Positions 44,175 to 53,262 of a DNA stretch of 64,000 bases are shown here, piece by piece. The DNA lies in assembly GCA_037143795.1 (NCBI GenBank), contig JBAWXZ010000013.1, forward strand, positions 1 to 64,000, in the 5' to 3' direction. The notes beneath the pieces were generated by a model. It was not told where the DNA came from. It ran no database searches and was given only the letters and a program-made list of their open reading frames with translations. Source of the DNA: Firm-13 sp037143795 (GTDB lineage Bacteria; Bacillota; Clostridia; Saccharofermentanales; Saccharofermentanaceae). Position 1 is the stretch's first letter, and each line of letters starts with the position of its first letter. The position numbers were made by a program, and so were the translations under genes.

Positions 44175-45449
44175 ATGGTAAAAGCGATTGTTGGAGCGAA
44201 CTGGGGCGACGAGGGTAAGGGCAAAATCACCGATATGTTTGCCGCCAAGTCTGATATTGTCATCCGTTTTCAAGGCGGTGCAAATGCAGGACATACCATT
44301 ATCAACGAGTACGGCAAATTAGCCCTGCACCTTCTGCCTTCCGGCGTCTGTCATGCTAACATTATGAATATTATTGCCAACGGTGTGGCGCTGAATATTC
44401 CGAAACTCAAAGAAGAAATCGAAAACATCATGTCCAAGGGCGTTCCGATGCCGAAACTTATGATTTCAGACCGTGCGCAGATCGTCATGCCTTATCACAT
44501 CCTTTTTGATCAGTACGAAGAAGAACGTCTCGGCGGTAAAGCCTTTGGCTCTACCAAATCCGGAATCGCTCCTTTTTATTCAGATAAATATGCCAAGATT
44601 GGATTCCAGGTGTGCGAGCTTTATGAAGAAGCGGCGCTCAGAGAGAAGATTGCTTCCGTTCTCACACTCAAAAACACTCTTCTCGAATACCTGTACCATA
44701 AGCCGACCCTGGATGCCAACGATCTATTTGAAGAACTTATGAAGTACCGCGAGATTGTTACTCCCTTTGTTGCGGATACCGCAGCTTACCTGCATCAGGC
44801 AATCAAAGACGGAAAGAAGATTCTTCTTGAAGGCCAGCTGGGTTCCATGAAGGATCCGGATCACGGTATTTACCCGATGGTTACTTCTTCCTCGACCCTT
44901 GCGGGCTACGCAGCGGTCGGCGCGGGAATTCCCCCTTATGAGATCAAGGAAATCTTCGCTGTTGTGAAGGCTTATTCCTCTGCTGTCGGTGCGGGCGCTT
45001 TTACAAGCGAAATCTTCGGCGATGAGGCCAGCCAGATGAGACAGCGCGGCGGTGACGCCGGCGAATACGGAGCAACTACCGGACGTCCGAGAAGAATGGG
45101 CTGGTTTGACTGTGTGGCTTCCCGTTATGGCTGCCAGGTCCAGGGTGCTACCGATGTTGCGTTGACTGCCATTGACTGCCTTGGATATCTTGACGAGATT
45201 CCGGTCTGCGTTGCGTATGAAATCGATGGTGAAGTGACACGGGATTTCCCGAATCCCACCAAACTCGACCGTGCCAAACCGGTATGGCAGACACTCAAAG
45301 GCTGGAAGTCGGATATCCGTGGTATTACCTCTTTTGATAAGCTTCCCAAAGAAGCGCAGGAATATGTGCTCTTTGTTGAAAACGAGCTGGGAGTTCACAT
45401 ATCACTGGTATCGACAGGCCCTAAGCGTGATGAGATCATGTTCCGCTGA
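44175..45449 (+). CDS. purA: Adenylosuccinate synthetase
   Basis: A 424-residue GTP-dependent enzyme that joins aspartate to IMP on the way to AMP. It begins VKAIVGANWGDEGKGK, the GTP P-loop with catalytic Asp and Lys, and has the GGANAGHT signature. The ATG at 44175 follows AGGAGG; the frame from 44139 lacks a site. It is next to guaA, so both branches from IMP are adjacent. Confidence 0.96.
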   Translation: MVKAIVGANWGDEGKGKITDMFAAKSDIVIRFQGGANAGHTIINEYGKLALHLLPSGVCHANIMNIIANGVALNIPKLKEEIENIMSKGVPMPKLMISDRAQIVMPYHILFDQYEEERLGGKAFGSTKSGIAPFYSDKYAKIGFQVCELYEEAALREKIASVLTLKNTLLEYLYHKPTLDANDLFEELMKYREIVTPFVADTAAYLHQAIKDGKKILLEGQLGSMKDPDHGIYPMVTSSSTLAGYAAVGAGIPPYEIKEIFAVVKAYSSAVGAGAFTSEIFGDEASQMRQRGGDAGEYGATTGRPRRMGWFDCVASRYGCQVQGATDVALTAIDCLGYLDEIPVCVAYEIDGEVTRDFPNPTKLDRAKPVWQTLKGWKSDIRGITSFDKLPKEAQEYVLFVENELGVHISLVSTGPKRDEIMFR

Positions 45450-45503
45450 CAGCAGTAAATAGCATAACTTACAGCCAGTTCGGATTTGCAGGAGGAATAA
45501 TAC

Positions 45504-47039
45504 GTGGTCAACGAGAAGGTTCTTGTTCTTGATTTTGGCGGACAGTATAATCAGCTGATCGCCAGACGTGTGCGCGAACAGAATGTATATGCCGAGATTC
45601 TTCCCTATACGGCCGGTATTGACCGTATTCGCGAAGGCAACTATAAAGGGATTATTTTTACCGGCGGCCCCAATAGTGTGTTTGATGAGAAATCACCTCA
45701 CTATAGTAAGGAAATACTCGATCTTGGTATCCCGCTTCTTGGAATATGTTATGGAGCACAGCTTCTCGCATATATGCTTGACGGCATTGTAGCTACTGCC
45801 CCCTCCAGTGAATATGGCAAGACGGATATCAAATTATCTACGGACTCTAAGCTATTTAACAATGTTACAGCAGAAAATACATGCTGGATGAGTCATACGG
45901 ATTACATCAGCACGCCGCCCGAAGGATTCACTGTTACCGGGTACACAGACAATTGCCCCTGTGCCGCCATGGAGAATCCGGCACTCGGTTTTTACGCCGT
46001 CCAGTTCCATCCGGAAGTCAATCACACTCCCCAGGGACCCGTGATGCTTCGCAATTTCCTCTATGAAATTTGCGGCTGTTCGGGTGACTGGGTAATGTCA
46101 GCTTTTGTGGAGGAATCGATTGCCAAAATACGCGTACAGATCGGCGATAAGAAGGTCCTGTGCGCGATGTCGGGCGGAGTTGATTCTTCGGTTGCCGCCC
46201 TTATGATTCACAAAGCTGTCGGTAAACAGCTCACCTGTGTTTTTGTCGATCATGGTCTTCTCCGTAAAAACGAAGGAGACGATGTTGAGCGCGTCTTTAA
46301 GGGCGAGTTTGACATGAATCTGATTCGCGTCAACTGCCAGGACCGCTTTATGGCCAGGCTTGACGGTGTCTCGGATCCTGAGACCAAACGCAAAATCATC
46401 GGCGAGGAATTCATACGCGTTTTTGAAGAAGAAGCTCTCAAAATTGGGGAAGTGGATTACCTGGTACAGGGAACGATATATCCGGATGTAATTGAGAGCG
46501 GTGTCGGCGACGCAGCGGTTATCAAAAGCCATCACAATGTCGGCGGACTGCCTGACGACATTGCTTTCAAAGGACTTATTGAGCCCCTCCGTGATCTTTT
46601 CAAGGATGAAGTCAGAAAAGCAGGCCTTGAGCTCGGCATTCCTGAGGATCTCGTATGGCGTCAGCCCTTCCCGGGGCCCGGACTTGCCATCCGTATCATG
46701 GGCGATGTGACGGAGAAGAAATTATCCATACTGCGCGATGCTGATTTCATTTTCCGAGAAGAAATTAAAAAGGCCGGCCTCGGCCGTGATATCAACCAGT
46801 ATTTTGCCGTCCTTACCAATGTTCGCTCGGTCGGTGTAATGGGTGACGGACGTACCTATGACTATATGCTTGCTCTTCGCGGAGTGACGACAAGTGACTT
46901 CATGACAGCGGACTTCGCAAGAATCCCGTATGAGGTACTTGATATCTGCTCCCGCAGAATAGTAAACGAAGTAGGGCACATCAACCGGATTGTATATGAT
47001 ATAACAAGCAAACCGCCGGCGACGATAGAGTGGGAATAG
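45504..47039 (+). CDS. guaA: GMP synthase (glutamine-hydrolysing)
   Basis: A 511-residue enzyme that converts XMP to GMP. The N-terminal amidotransferase has Cys in LGICYGAQLLAY and His in QFHPEVNH. The PPi-synthetase P-loop is SGGVDSSVAA (about 225-235), and the C-terminal dimer domain ends KPPATIEWE. It starts with GTG, eight bases after GGAGG. The phage-satellite attachment core coincides with its last codons and stop; the frame is preserved. Confidence 0.96.
   Translation: MVNEKVLVLDFGGQYNQLIARRVREQNVYAEILPYTAGIDRIREGNYKGIIFTGGPNSVFDEKSPHYSKEILDLGIPLLGICYGAQLLAYMLDGIVATAPSSEYGKTDIKLSTDSKLFNNVTAENTCWMSHTDYISTPPEGFTVTGYTDNCPCAAMENPALGFYAVQFHPEVNHTPQGPVMLRNFLYEICGCSGDWVMSAFVEESIAKIRVQIGDKKVLCAMSGGVDSSVAALMIHKAVGKQLTCVFVDHGLLRKNEGDDVERVFKGEFDMNLIRVNCQDRFMARLDGVSDPETKRKIIGEEFIRVFEEEALKIGEVDYLVQGTIYPDVIESGVGDAAVIKSHHNVGGLPDDIAFKGLIEPLRDLFKDEVRKAGLELGIPEDLVWRQPFPGPGLAIRIMGDVTEKKLSILRDADFIFREEIKKAGLGRDINQYFAVLTNVRSVGVMGDGRTYDYMLALRGVTTSDFMTADFARIPYEVLDICSRRIVNEVGHINRIVYDITSKPPATIEWE
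45855..45869. repeat. Near-exact TGTAACAnTGTTACA palindrome in guaA
   Basis: TTTAACAATGTTACA differs from the consensus at one position. It is inside coding sequence and may be coincidental. Confidence 0.4.
47027..47039. repeat. Attachment core, left (attL)
   Basis: AGAGTGGGAATAG, identical to the copy at 60890. It forms the last codons and TAG stop of guaA, so integration keeps guaA whole. Confidence 0.85.
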
Positions 47040-47046
47040 TAGCTTA

Positions 47047-47091
47047 AAACCCTGTGATGCCTGGAATAAGGGCATCACAGGGTTTGTTTTT
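47047..47091 (+). terminator. Terminator after guaA
   Basis: A perfect 15-bp stem (AAACCCTGTGATGCC with GGCATCACAGGGTTT) followed by GTTTTT. It lies inside the element and would shield the convergent integrase from guaA transcription. Confidence 0.88.
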
Positions 47092-48175
47092 ATGCTCTGC
47101 GTACTAATAACGTACTGTTATTTAATTCTTGAAGCTTTTCCGCAACTTCACCTTGTTTATTTGGGTAAAGGTGCGAATAGGTTTGGAGGGTTGTTTCGAT
47201 GTTCTCATGACCCAGTCTTTCAGAAATAAGCAGCGGTGAAAAATTCATTTCGATCAGCAAGGATGCATGTGAGTGGCGCAGATCATGCACCCTGATTTTC
47301 TTCACTTTGGACAACTTGCACCCTCTAATCATTTCATGCTGAAGATAATATTTTGTTATTGGAAACAATCTTTCACCCGGTTCATAATCATATAATTTGG
47401 CTGCGTATTCCTGAACCAGGTTAACCAGAAAAAGTGGTATAGTAACAACCCTTTTGCTTTTTGGTGTTTTGGGTTCAAGAATTAAATCATCACCATTCAC
47501 CCTGGCATAGTTTTTGCTTATGCTGACTGTTTTAACTTCACAATCAAAATCATTCAGTGTCAGTGCCAATAACTCACCAGACCGGATGCCCGTCCAAAAT
47601 AATGTTTCAAATATAACCTTAGACATGGGCTTATCTTCCACAAATGCAATGAACTTATTAAATTCTTCAGCTGTCCAAAACAACATGGAATCAGCGTTTT
47701 TCTTTCCCATGCTTCCACATACCCTGGCTGGGTTGGAAGGCAGCTTATAATACTTAGTGGCAAAATTGAAAATCGCTGAAAGCTGATTATTAATTGTTTT
47801 CAAATATGTTTGGCTGTAATTATTATCACTTGAAATTAATTCATTTTGCCATTTCCTGACAGTTGTAACGGTTATGGTATTAAGTGGCATGTTCTCAAAG
47901 AAAGGAAGAATCTTTAAATTAATAAGATACCCTTTGTTAATCAAAGTGGTTGGCTTCAATCTACTTCTTGAATCTTCCATATAAAGTTCAACCAGGCTTC
48001 CAAAAGCCATATCACAACTGGCATGGGCTTTATTTAGGAAATCCCGTTCATATGCTTTTGCTTCCTTTTGTGTTTCAAAACCTTCCTTTTTCTTCTTCTT
48101 CTTGTTACCCATCCAGTCAGTATAGTAGAAGGACGAAAACCAAGTCTTCTTTTCTTCATTTTTGTAAACTGGCAT
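47090..48175 (-). CDS. Tyrosine integrase of the satellite
   Basis: A 361-residue integrase: an N-terminal arm-type AP2-like domain (FYYTDWMGNKKKKKK), a SAM-like domain (about 55-150) and a catalytic domain. Catalytic residues are R in TGIRSGE, H/R in HDLRHSH, H in GHENIE and Y in QTYSHLYP. It directs integration to the guaA 3' end, on the evidence of the flanking repeat. Arm-like repeats overlap its stop (47101-47122). Confidence 0.92.
   Translation of the reverse strand: MPVYKNEEKKTWFSSFYYTDWMGNKKKKKKEGFETQKEAKAYERDFLNKAHASCDMAFGSLVELYMEDSRSRLKPTTLINKGYLINLKILPFFENMPLNTITVTTVRKWQNELISSDNNYSQTYLKTINNQLSAIFNFATKYYKLPSNPARVCGSMGKKNADSMLFWTAEEFNKFIAFVEDKPMSKVIFETLFWTGIRSGELLALTLNDFDCEVKTVSISKNYARVNGDDLILEPKTPKSKRVVTIPLFLVNLVQEYAAKLYDYEPGERLFPITKYYLQHEMIRGCKLSKVKKIRVHDLRHSHASLLIEMNFSPLLISERLGHENIETTLQTYSHLYPNKQGEVAEKLQELNNSTLLVRRA
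47101..47122. repeat. Arm-type repeat, left end
   Basis: Two GTACT motifs with an 11-base period, matching the right-end copy at 60773-60794 at 17 of 22 positions in the same orientation. Likely integrase arm sites. Confidence 0.5.
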
Positions 48176-48181
48176 TTTTCA

Positions 48182-48853
48182 TCATCCTTTCTTTAATTTA
48201 TTCATAGTGAAGTCAATAAAATCAGTGATGTTCTCGAAAGCATTATTCATCTCATCATCGTTCAATTTCTGAACGGCACCATCAGGGTACTCAATTTCAA
48301 TCTCGTAACCGTCCATAACATCATTTTCCTGCTCAATGGTTAACAATAGGGCATCGTCACCCTTCTGTTTTAATACCTTATAAGTGGCTGCTTCGGCGCA
48401 ACTCGAAGTAGGGGAAACTGATATCTTATAACCAATGAACCTTAAAAAATCAATTATTTTATCTTTTCGCTCCCATTGCGAAATTTCGTTCATGGAAACG
48501 TCCTGTTTTTCAAGGGCTGCTGAATCCTTTTTGCTTTTTCGGTTTTTCTTTCTTTTCTTTTCAACCGGATTAAGTTGTGTACAGTTTAGGTATTCAAAAT
48601 CAACACCAAAATAATCCGCAAACATTTGAATCCTTATTTTCGATGGATGTTTAACTTCTCCGCTAATATATCGGCTGATGTCTTTTGCATCAGGAGAATG
48701 TTTTACAGAGTTGTATTTTGGCTGCAAATCTTTCCAATTTGCAAAATCTTCAACAAAGTCTTTCTGATACATAAAGCCTTTTTGATTGATCAATTCTTTC
48801 AATCGTGAGCCTGTTGTGATTATCTCGCTTTTTATAATTCGTGATCTATTCAT
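48182..48853 (-). CDS. HTH repressor of the satellite (Stl/CI position)
   Basis: A 223-residue protein with an N-terminal HTH region (about 50-90, containing DAKDISRYISGEVKHPSKIR), a Lys-rich linker and a C-terminal domain of about 100 residues. It lies in the place of the master repressor of PICIs, upstream of the integrase in the leftward operon and divergent from the replication genes. In PICIs a helper-phage protein relieves such a repressor. The C-terminal domain does not look like a LexA-type peptidase. Confidence 0.68.
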   Translation of the reverse strand: MNRSRIIKSEIITTGSRLKELINQKGFMYQKDFVEDFANWKDLQPKYNSVKHSPDAKDISRYISGEVKHPSKIRIQMFADYFGVDFEYLNCTQLNPVEKKRKKNRKSKKDSAALEKQDVSMNEISQWERKDKIIDFLRFIGYKISVSPTSSCAEAATYKVLKQKGDDALLLTIEQENDVMDGYEIEIEYPDGAVQKLNDDEMNNAFENITDFIDFTMNKLKKG

Positions 48854-48875
48854 TCAATATCTCCCTTTCTAAGAA

Positions 48876-48935
48876 TTACCATTTAGAAATATGATTTTAA
48901 TACTGAATGGTATTCGTTTTCCTGGTAAATTACCA
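48876..48935. promoter_or_regulatory. Satellite operator region
   Basis: The gap between the divergent regulators contains the 13-bp palindrome TGGTAAATTACCA (48923-48935) and half-sites TTACCA (48876) and TGGTAT (48908). It is the likely binding region of the repressor. Confidence 0.6.
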
Positions 48936-49003
48936 TAAACTGATTATACAGTTACACAAGATTGTTGTAAAGAAAATTATACGAACACGAAAGGAGAATT
49001 GAA

Positions 49004-49186
49004 ATGAACAACTTAAACATACGGGTTGTAATGATTAGAAACGGATTGAAACAATTCCAGGCAGCTGAATTATTGGGAATTAGTGAATCATATTTTTGTC
49101 GAAAGATGCGAAAGGAACTGCCTATTGAAGAACAGCAGAAAATTATTAAGATCATCGAGCAAAGCAGAAAGGGTGATTCAGAATGA
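49004..49186 (+). CDS. Small HTH protein, satellite early gene
   Basis: A 60-residue protein with a phage-type helix-turn-helix (QAAELLGISESYFCRKMRK). GAAAGGAGAA precedes the ATG. It is the first rightward gene and overlaps the next by ATGA. Likely an activator or Cro-like regulator. Confidence 0.7.
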   Translation: MNNLNIRVVMIRNGLKQFQAAELLGISESYFCRKMRKELPIEEQQKIIKIIEQSRKGDSE

Positions 49187-49359
49187 ACGAGACCTTGAAA
49201 TTCTACAGAGCGAAAGATGTTGCATTAATCCTTGGTGTGTCTGAAACAACGGCTTATAGAATCATTCGAAGCCTAAACCAAGAACTGAAGCAGCAGGGAA
49301 AAATCATTGTGGCTGGAAAGATCAGCAAAAGATATTTCGGTGAAAAGGTGTGTCTATAA
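49183..49359 (+). CDS. Excisionase/AlpA-like HTH protein (58 aa)
   Basis: A 58-residue protein (KDVALILGVSETTAYRIIRS is the helix-turn-helix region). Its ATG overlaps the previous stop. Size and fold fit an excisionase or AlpA-like regulator. It is too short for most gene callers. Confidence 0.7.
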   Translation: MNETLKFYRAKDVALILGVSETTAYRIIRSLNQELKQQGKIIVAGKISKRYFGEKVCL

Positions 49360-49390
49360 AAATGAAAAATAATATAAAGGCGGTGATGAG

Positions 49391-51313
49391 GTGACAGATG
49401 GATGCATATATACAACGGGAAAAATACCAAATCCGGGCGAACGTTTAACGGATCCCACATTCACACCTCACAAGGTTTCGCCAAAACACGGAGATTATGC
49501 AAATGTTTTCAATGGGGACTTCATCAAGCTTGATTTGGATAGTGAAGAAGAGTTTGAAAAGGCAATTGCTATTGTGGATTATCTGAACGTAAAGTGCAAT
49601 ATTCTTAAGACTACTAGCGGAGGGCATATATATTTTAAAAATTGTGGACTGAAATCAAACAAGGGAAATTGGTACGCGTTTTGTGGGCTCTTTGGTGAAT
49701 GGAAACTTGCAACCAGCAACGAGACTGTGCCCATGAGAAGAAATGGTATTGACCTTCTTTGGCTACGAGGTTCAGCTTATAATAGCGATATCGATGTTAT
49801 GCCTATTCCCCTTCGTCCTATGTGCAAAAGTCAACCGGAAGATTTTAAATCTATGGGGGATGGTGACGGTAGAAACCAGGCATTTTTCAATTACATTCTG
49901 AAACTGTCGGGCAAGATGTCCAAAGAAGAAATTAGGACAACAATTCGTATTATCAATAAATTCATCATAATAGACCCATTGAGAGATTTAGAAATTGAAA
50001 CCATCCTGCGTGATGAGGCATTCCCTTCTGCTATGTCTGAAGGCAAGTTTAACCATGCTGTTTTTGGCGATGAATTGATTTCTGAACTGAATCTAATATC
50101 GGTGAATGGCAGTTTTTACACGTATTCCAGTGGTAATTATGCGCCGAAAGAAAATGATGAAATTAATGCAATCATCATCAATAGTACGCCTGATTTAAAA
50201 ATCAACCAAAGAAGAGAAATAATTGAGTTCATGAAAGGACGGTGCGCTAAAATAGTCAAACCAAATACATTGAAGAGGATCAATGTGATAAATGGAATTC
50301 TAGAATTTATTCCGAATAAAGAAACTAAAGATTTTGACATTAAATTATTGGAACACTCCCCACAAATTATCGACTTCAAGCAGTTCAACGCAGAATACAA
50401 CCCAGCAATTGAATACCCATTACTTGATGAAACCATGATAAAGGTGTTTTGTGGTGATAAAGAATTGGTGAATCTGTTTGATGAAATTATCGGGTATCTG
50501 ATGATGGATCATGTGAATTTTCATAAGTGTTTTTTCTTCTCTGGCAAGCCTTCAGGGGGAAAGTCCAATATTCTGAAAATGATAATCAATTTTATAGGCA
50601 AGCAGCATGTTTCAACATTAAGTTTGAAGGATTTCAATGATAAATTTAGGCTTTCAAGCATAGTCAATAAAACCGCAAATATATCAGCAGACCTTGACCA
50701 GACAACAATATCAGAATCAGGAAATTTCAAAAGTTTGGTTACTGGTGATGGCGTTACAGTAGAAGAGAAATACGGAAAATCATACACATATTATAATACT
50801 TCAAAACTTTTGTTCGGCTGTAATGCTTTACCACACTTTGTTGATAAAGGTGGTGTAATGCGAAGACCTGTTATTATTCCATTTAATCATAAATTCAGTA
50901 AATCAGATGATGACTTCAATCCTTTTATTGATGATGATTTGGCAACTCCCGAATGCATGAGTTATTTATTAAGACGGGGGATTGAAGGATACAAAAGACT
51001 GTATATGAATGGTGGTTTTACTGAACCGATGGCAGTTCAAAAGGAACTTCAAAAATTCAAAATTAATAATAGCAATGTTCTGACTTGGATGAACGAATGC
51101 GAGATTGACAGCGCACAGTTAGAACGGGAATTTATTAAAGATCTATATAGAATGTTTGGTGAATGGTGCGTGCGCAATAACTGTAACTCTCCAAGTAGAA
51201 GAAGTTTCACAGATGAACTTGTCAATGAATATGATCTTGTCGTCAAACCGAAACGTATTCCTTCTTCAAAAGAACGCGATAGCATGTTTGTTAAAAGACA
51301 ACCTGACAGCTAA
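49391..51313 (+). CDS. P4-type primase-helicase
   Basis: A 640-residue replication protein. The N-terminal part resembles a bifunctional primase fold (GDFIKLDLD, GGHIYFKN). A D5-like region is followed by a superfamily 3 helicase with Walker A GKPSGGKS (about 385-392) and the sensor-like LLFGCNALPHF. Such proteins prime and unwind satellite or phage DNA at an adjacent origin. It starts at GTG after a GGTGATGA site. Repeats near its end (51303-51496) suggest the origin. Confidence 0.85.
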   Translation: MTDGCIYTTGKIPNPGERLTDPTFTPHKVSPKHGDYANVFNGDFIKLDLDSEEEFEKAIAIVDYLNVKCNILKTTSGGHIYFKNCGLKSNKGNWYAFCGLFGEWKLATSNETVPMRRNGIDLLWLRGSAYNSDIDVMPIPLRPMCKSQPEDFKSMGDGDGRNQAFFNYILKLSGKMSKEEIRTTIRIINKFIIIDPLRDLEIETILRDEAFPSAMSEGKFNHAVFGDELISELNLISVNGSFYTYSSGNYAPKENDEINAIIINSTPDLKINQRREIIEFMKGRCAKIVKPNTLKRINVINGILEFIPNKETKDFDIKLLEHSPQIIDFKQFNAEYNPAIEYPLLDETMIKVFCGDKELVNLFDEIIGYLMMDHVNFHKCFFFSGKPSGGKSNILKMIINFIGKQHVSTLSLKDFNDKFRLSSIVNKTANISADLDQTTISESGNFKSLVTGDGVTVEEKYGKSYTYYNTSKLLFGCNALPHFVDKGGVMRRPVIIPFNHKFSKSDDDFNPFIDDDLATPECMSYLLRRGIEGYKRLYMNGGFTEPMAVQKELQKFKINNSNVLTWMNECEIDSAQLEREFIKDLYRMFGEWCVRNNCNSPSRRSFTDELVNEYDLVVKPKRIPSSKERDSMFVKRQPDS

Positions 51314-51496
51314 ATGACACTATCTGACAGTGATAAACCCTTGATAATAGGCGGTTTCAATGATTTGTCAGATTGTCATTTAGTAATTACTCCCTTTTAT
51401 ATAAGAAATAGAAAAATATTATGAGAAGAAATTATTTTGAAAGAAAAGTATATATAAATTAAAAGCAACTAACTGACAAATGACTAACTGACAAAT
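51303..51496. repeat. TGACA-repeat region, candidate satellite origin
   Basis: CTGACA occurs at 51303, 51324, 51473 and 51488, TGACA at 51315, and inverted TGTCA at 51366 and 51374. The last two form a 15-bp tandem (AACTGACAAATGACT and AACTGACAAATATTA). The region is noncoding and AT-rich, right after the primase gene, where PICI origins are found. Confidence 0.6.
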
Positions 51497-51532
51497 ATTA
51501 AGAATTTACAAGGTTGAAAGGATGGATTAAAA

Positions 51533-51874
51533 ATGAAATTAGAAGATTTGATTCAGCTTGTTACGAATAATGATAGTGAAGAAGATATATATATTGAACC
51601 AGGTGACATCCTGGTTATCCCAGGCGGCTATATAGACACGCGCACAAGCCTTGATATAGAAGCGAACATTCATACTGTTAAACCGGTTCTTTTTTACAAC
51701 GGTCATTACTTTTATGTGTGTCCTGACTGCAATGAACTACATTGGACTGAAGGTGCTATGAAAATTCAAACTGGATGCTGCGCAGATATCGACTGTGAAA
51801 GGCATATATATTTTGCTGGCGAACATTTCATGATCAAACGAAGACCTATTATTTTAGATGATGGAGTTTCTTAG
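51533..51874 (+). CDS. Small Cys-rich protein, satellite
   Basis: A 113-residue protein with a CPDC pair and a CC...C cluster (about 62-88), probably binding zinc. I do not recognise it. GAAAGGATGG precedes the ATG. Confidence 0.5.
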   Translation: MKLEDLIQLVTNNDSEEDIYIEPGDILVIPGGYIDTRTSLDIEANIHTVKPVLFYNGHYFYVCPDCNELHWTEGAMKIQTGCCADIDCERHIYFAGEHFMIKRRPIILDDGVS

Positions 51875-51889
51875 AAAGGCGGTGATCAC

Positions 51890-52150
51890 ATGGCAAATAT
51901 GGTTGATCTTGAGGCTTTCAAGCAAATTATTGGAGAGCAGCTGTTTCAAGAAGTGGTAAATAAACTCGCCGGAATGAACTTATACATCCCAAAGAACATT
52001 GATTGTAAGTACCCGAACAGAGTGAAACGCAATGAACAGATTCGATTCGATTACCATACCGGAATGAGTGTTCAAGACATAGCATCAAAGTACAGTCTTG
52101 GTACATCAAGACTGTACGATATTCTAGAATTTAAAAACAGGACGCTGTAA
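51890..52150 (+). CDS. Mor-like transcription activator
   Basis: An 86-residue protein whose C-terminal half (RFDYHTGMSVQDIASKYSLG, then SRLYDIL) is a helix-turn-helix of the Mor/C activator type known from Mu-like phages. It may turn on the rightward packaging genes. The gene ends inside the terminator. Confidence 0.68.
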   Translation: MANMVDLEAFKQIIGEQLFQEVVNKLAGMNLYIPKNIDCKYPNRVKRNEQIRFDYHTGMSVQDIASKYSLGTSRLYDILEFKNRTL

Positions 52151-52165
52151 AGCGTCCTGTTTTTT
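52133..52165. terminator. Terminator after Mor-like gene
   Basis: A perfect 13-bp stem (AAAAACAGGACGC with GCGTCCTGTTTTT) around a six-base loop, including the last codons. Works in both directions. Confidence 0.88.
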
Positions 52166-52259
52166 AGAACAAAGCTAATCAATGAGTTTTATAAAGATAT
52201 AAACAATATAACAAAGTATAATTAGAGTAAGTACAAATTCAAAGAAAGGGGGTGTTTAT

Positions 52260-52424
52260 ATGTCAGAAGATGCTAAGAAAACCAGACAGGAATATATGCG
52301 AGCGTATCAGCAGAAAAATAAAAAGCGTCTTGCTGAATACCAGCGAAAGTGGCGCTTTGAAAATTCTGGTAGAGCAAAAGGCTACACATGTGGTTACTGG
52401 GAACGAAAAGCACAATGTGGTTGA
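52260..52424 (+). CDS. Small phage protein upstream of terminase (54 aa)
   Basis: A 54-residue basic protein with the YMRAYQQKNKKRLAEYQRKW helix typical of short phage proteins upstream of the terminase. AAAGGGGGTG precedes the ATG. Function unknown. Confidence 0.6.
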   Translation: MSEDAKKTRQEYMRAYQQKNKKRLAEYQRKWRFENSGRAKGYTCGYWERKAQCG

Positions 52425-52450
52425 AATAGAAAAGAAAGGTGGTGATTCCA

Positions 52451-52951
52451 GTGGGCAGAATAAATGCAAAACAGAAGAAATTCGTTGATGAATATTTGAT
52501 TGATTTGAATGCAACGCAAGCAGCTATTCGGGCTGGGTATTCAAACAAGTGTGCTGGTTCAATCGGTGAAGAAAACCTGAAAAAACCTGAAATCGTGCGT
52601 GTTATTGATGCACGAATGGCTGAACTGTCAAAGCGCACCGGAGTTAACCTGGACAGAATTGTTTTGGAACTTGCAAAAATTGCCTTCTTCAATATCACGG
52701 ACGTTGTAAACATTGATGATGCTACGGTCAAAGGGGATTCATCCCGGGAAGACATGGCGTGTATAGCGTCTGTGAAGGTCAAGACGGTACCAACGTCTGA
52801 CGGCATGATAACGGAGTGGGAAGTTAAAGCATACGACAAAATCAAAGCCCTGGAACTGCTAGGCAAGCACCTGGGAATGTTCACCGATAGAGTGCGGTTC
52901 GAAGGCGCAATACCGGTGGTCATTGGTGGTTCTGACGAACTCGAAGACTAA
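52451..52951 (+). CDS. terS: Terminase small subunit
   Basis: A 166-residue TerS (Terminase_2 family): an N-terminal HTH with KQKKFVDEYLIDLNATQAA and the AGYS motif, then helical oligomerisation. It recognises the packaging site and recruits a large terminase. The GTG at 52451 is preferred because AAGGTGGTGAT precedes it. No large subunit is encoded; in PICIs the satellite TerS redirects the helper's large terminase. Confidence 0.82.
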   Translation: MGRINAKQKKFVDEYLIDLNATQAAIRAGYSNKCAGSIGEENLKKPEIVRVIDARMAELSKRTGVNLDRIVLELAKIAFFNITDVVNIDDATVKGDSSREDMACIASVKVKTVPTSDGMITEWEVKAYDKIKALELLGKHLGMFTDRVRFEGAIPVVIGGSDELED

Positions 52952-52980
52952 CAAAAAAGGTTGAAAAGGTGGTGTGCCTG

Positions 52981-53262
52981 ATGAATAAGAACATTATGAA
53001 ACACCTGGATAACGCGCTTCAATTAGCAAAAGAGAAGCAGAAGATCATTAAACAAATATGCAGACTTAAAACAAAAAAGTTTGGTATGCGGAATGCGGTT
53101 ATCTCCCTGGGTGAAAAAGATATGATGGCTGCAAAGGCAAGAAAAATCTATGATGCAAAAATTTCCGCTTTTTATGAGGACATGAATCAGGAATTGAAGA
53201 AAGCCGGATATGAAGAACTAAGAAACGAATATAGAACACAAAAGAAAGAGGTAACAAAATGA
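52981..53262 (+). CDS. Small helical protein, satellite
   Basis: A 93-residue, highly charged, helical protein, probably a coiled coil. The ATG at 52981 follows AAGGTGGTG. Not recognised. Confidence 0.5.
   Translation: MNKNIMKHLDNALQLAKEKQKIIKQICRLKTKKFGMRNAVISLGEKDMMAAKARKIYDAKISAFYEDMNQELKKAGYEELRNEYRTQKKEVTK

Noticed and set aside
44724..45398. 224-codon leftward open frame
   Set aside because: Antisense to purA; no family resemblance.
47027..47039. guaA disrupted by the element
   Set aside because: The duplicated core restores the last codons and stop, so the gene is intact.
52273..52923. 216-codon leftward open frame
   Set aside because: Antisense to the small terminase and the gene before it; the sense frames have good ribosome sites.
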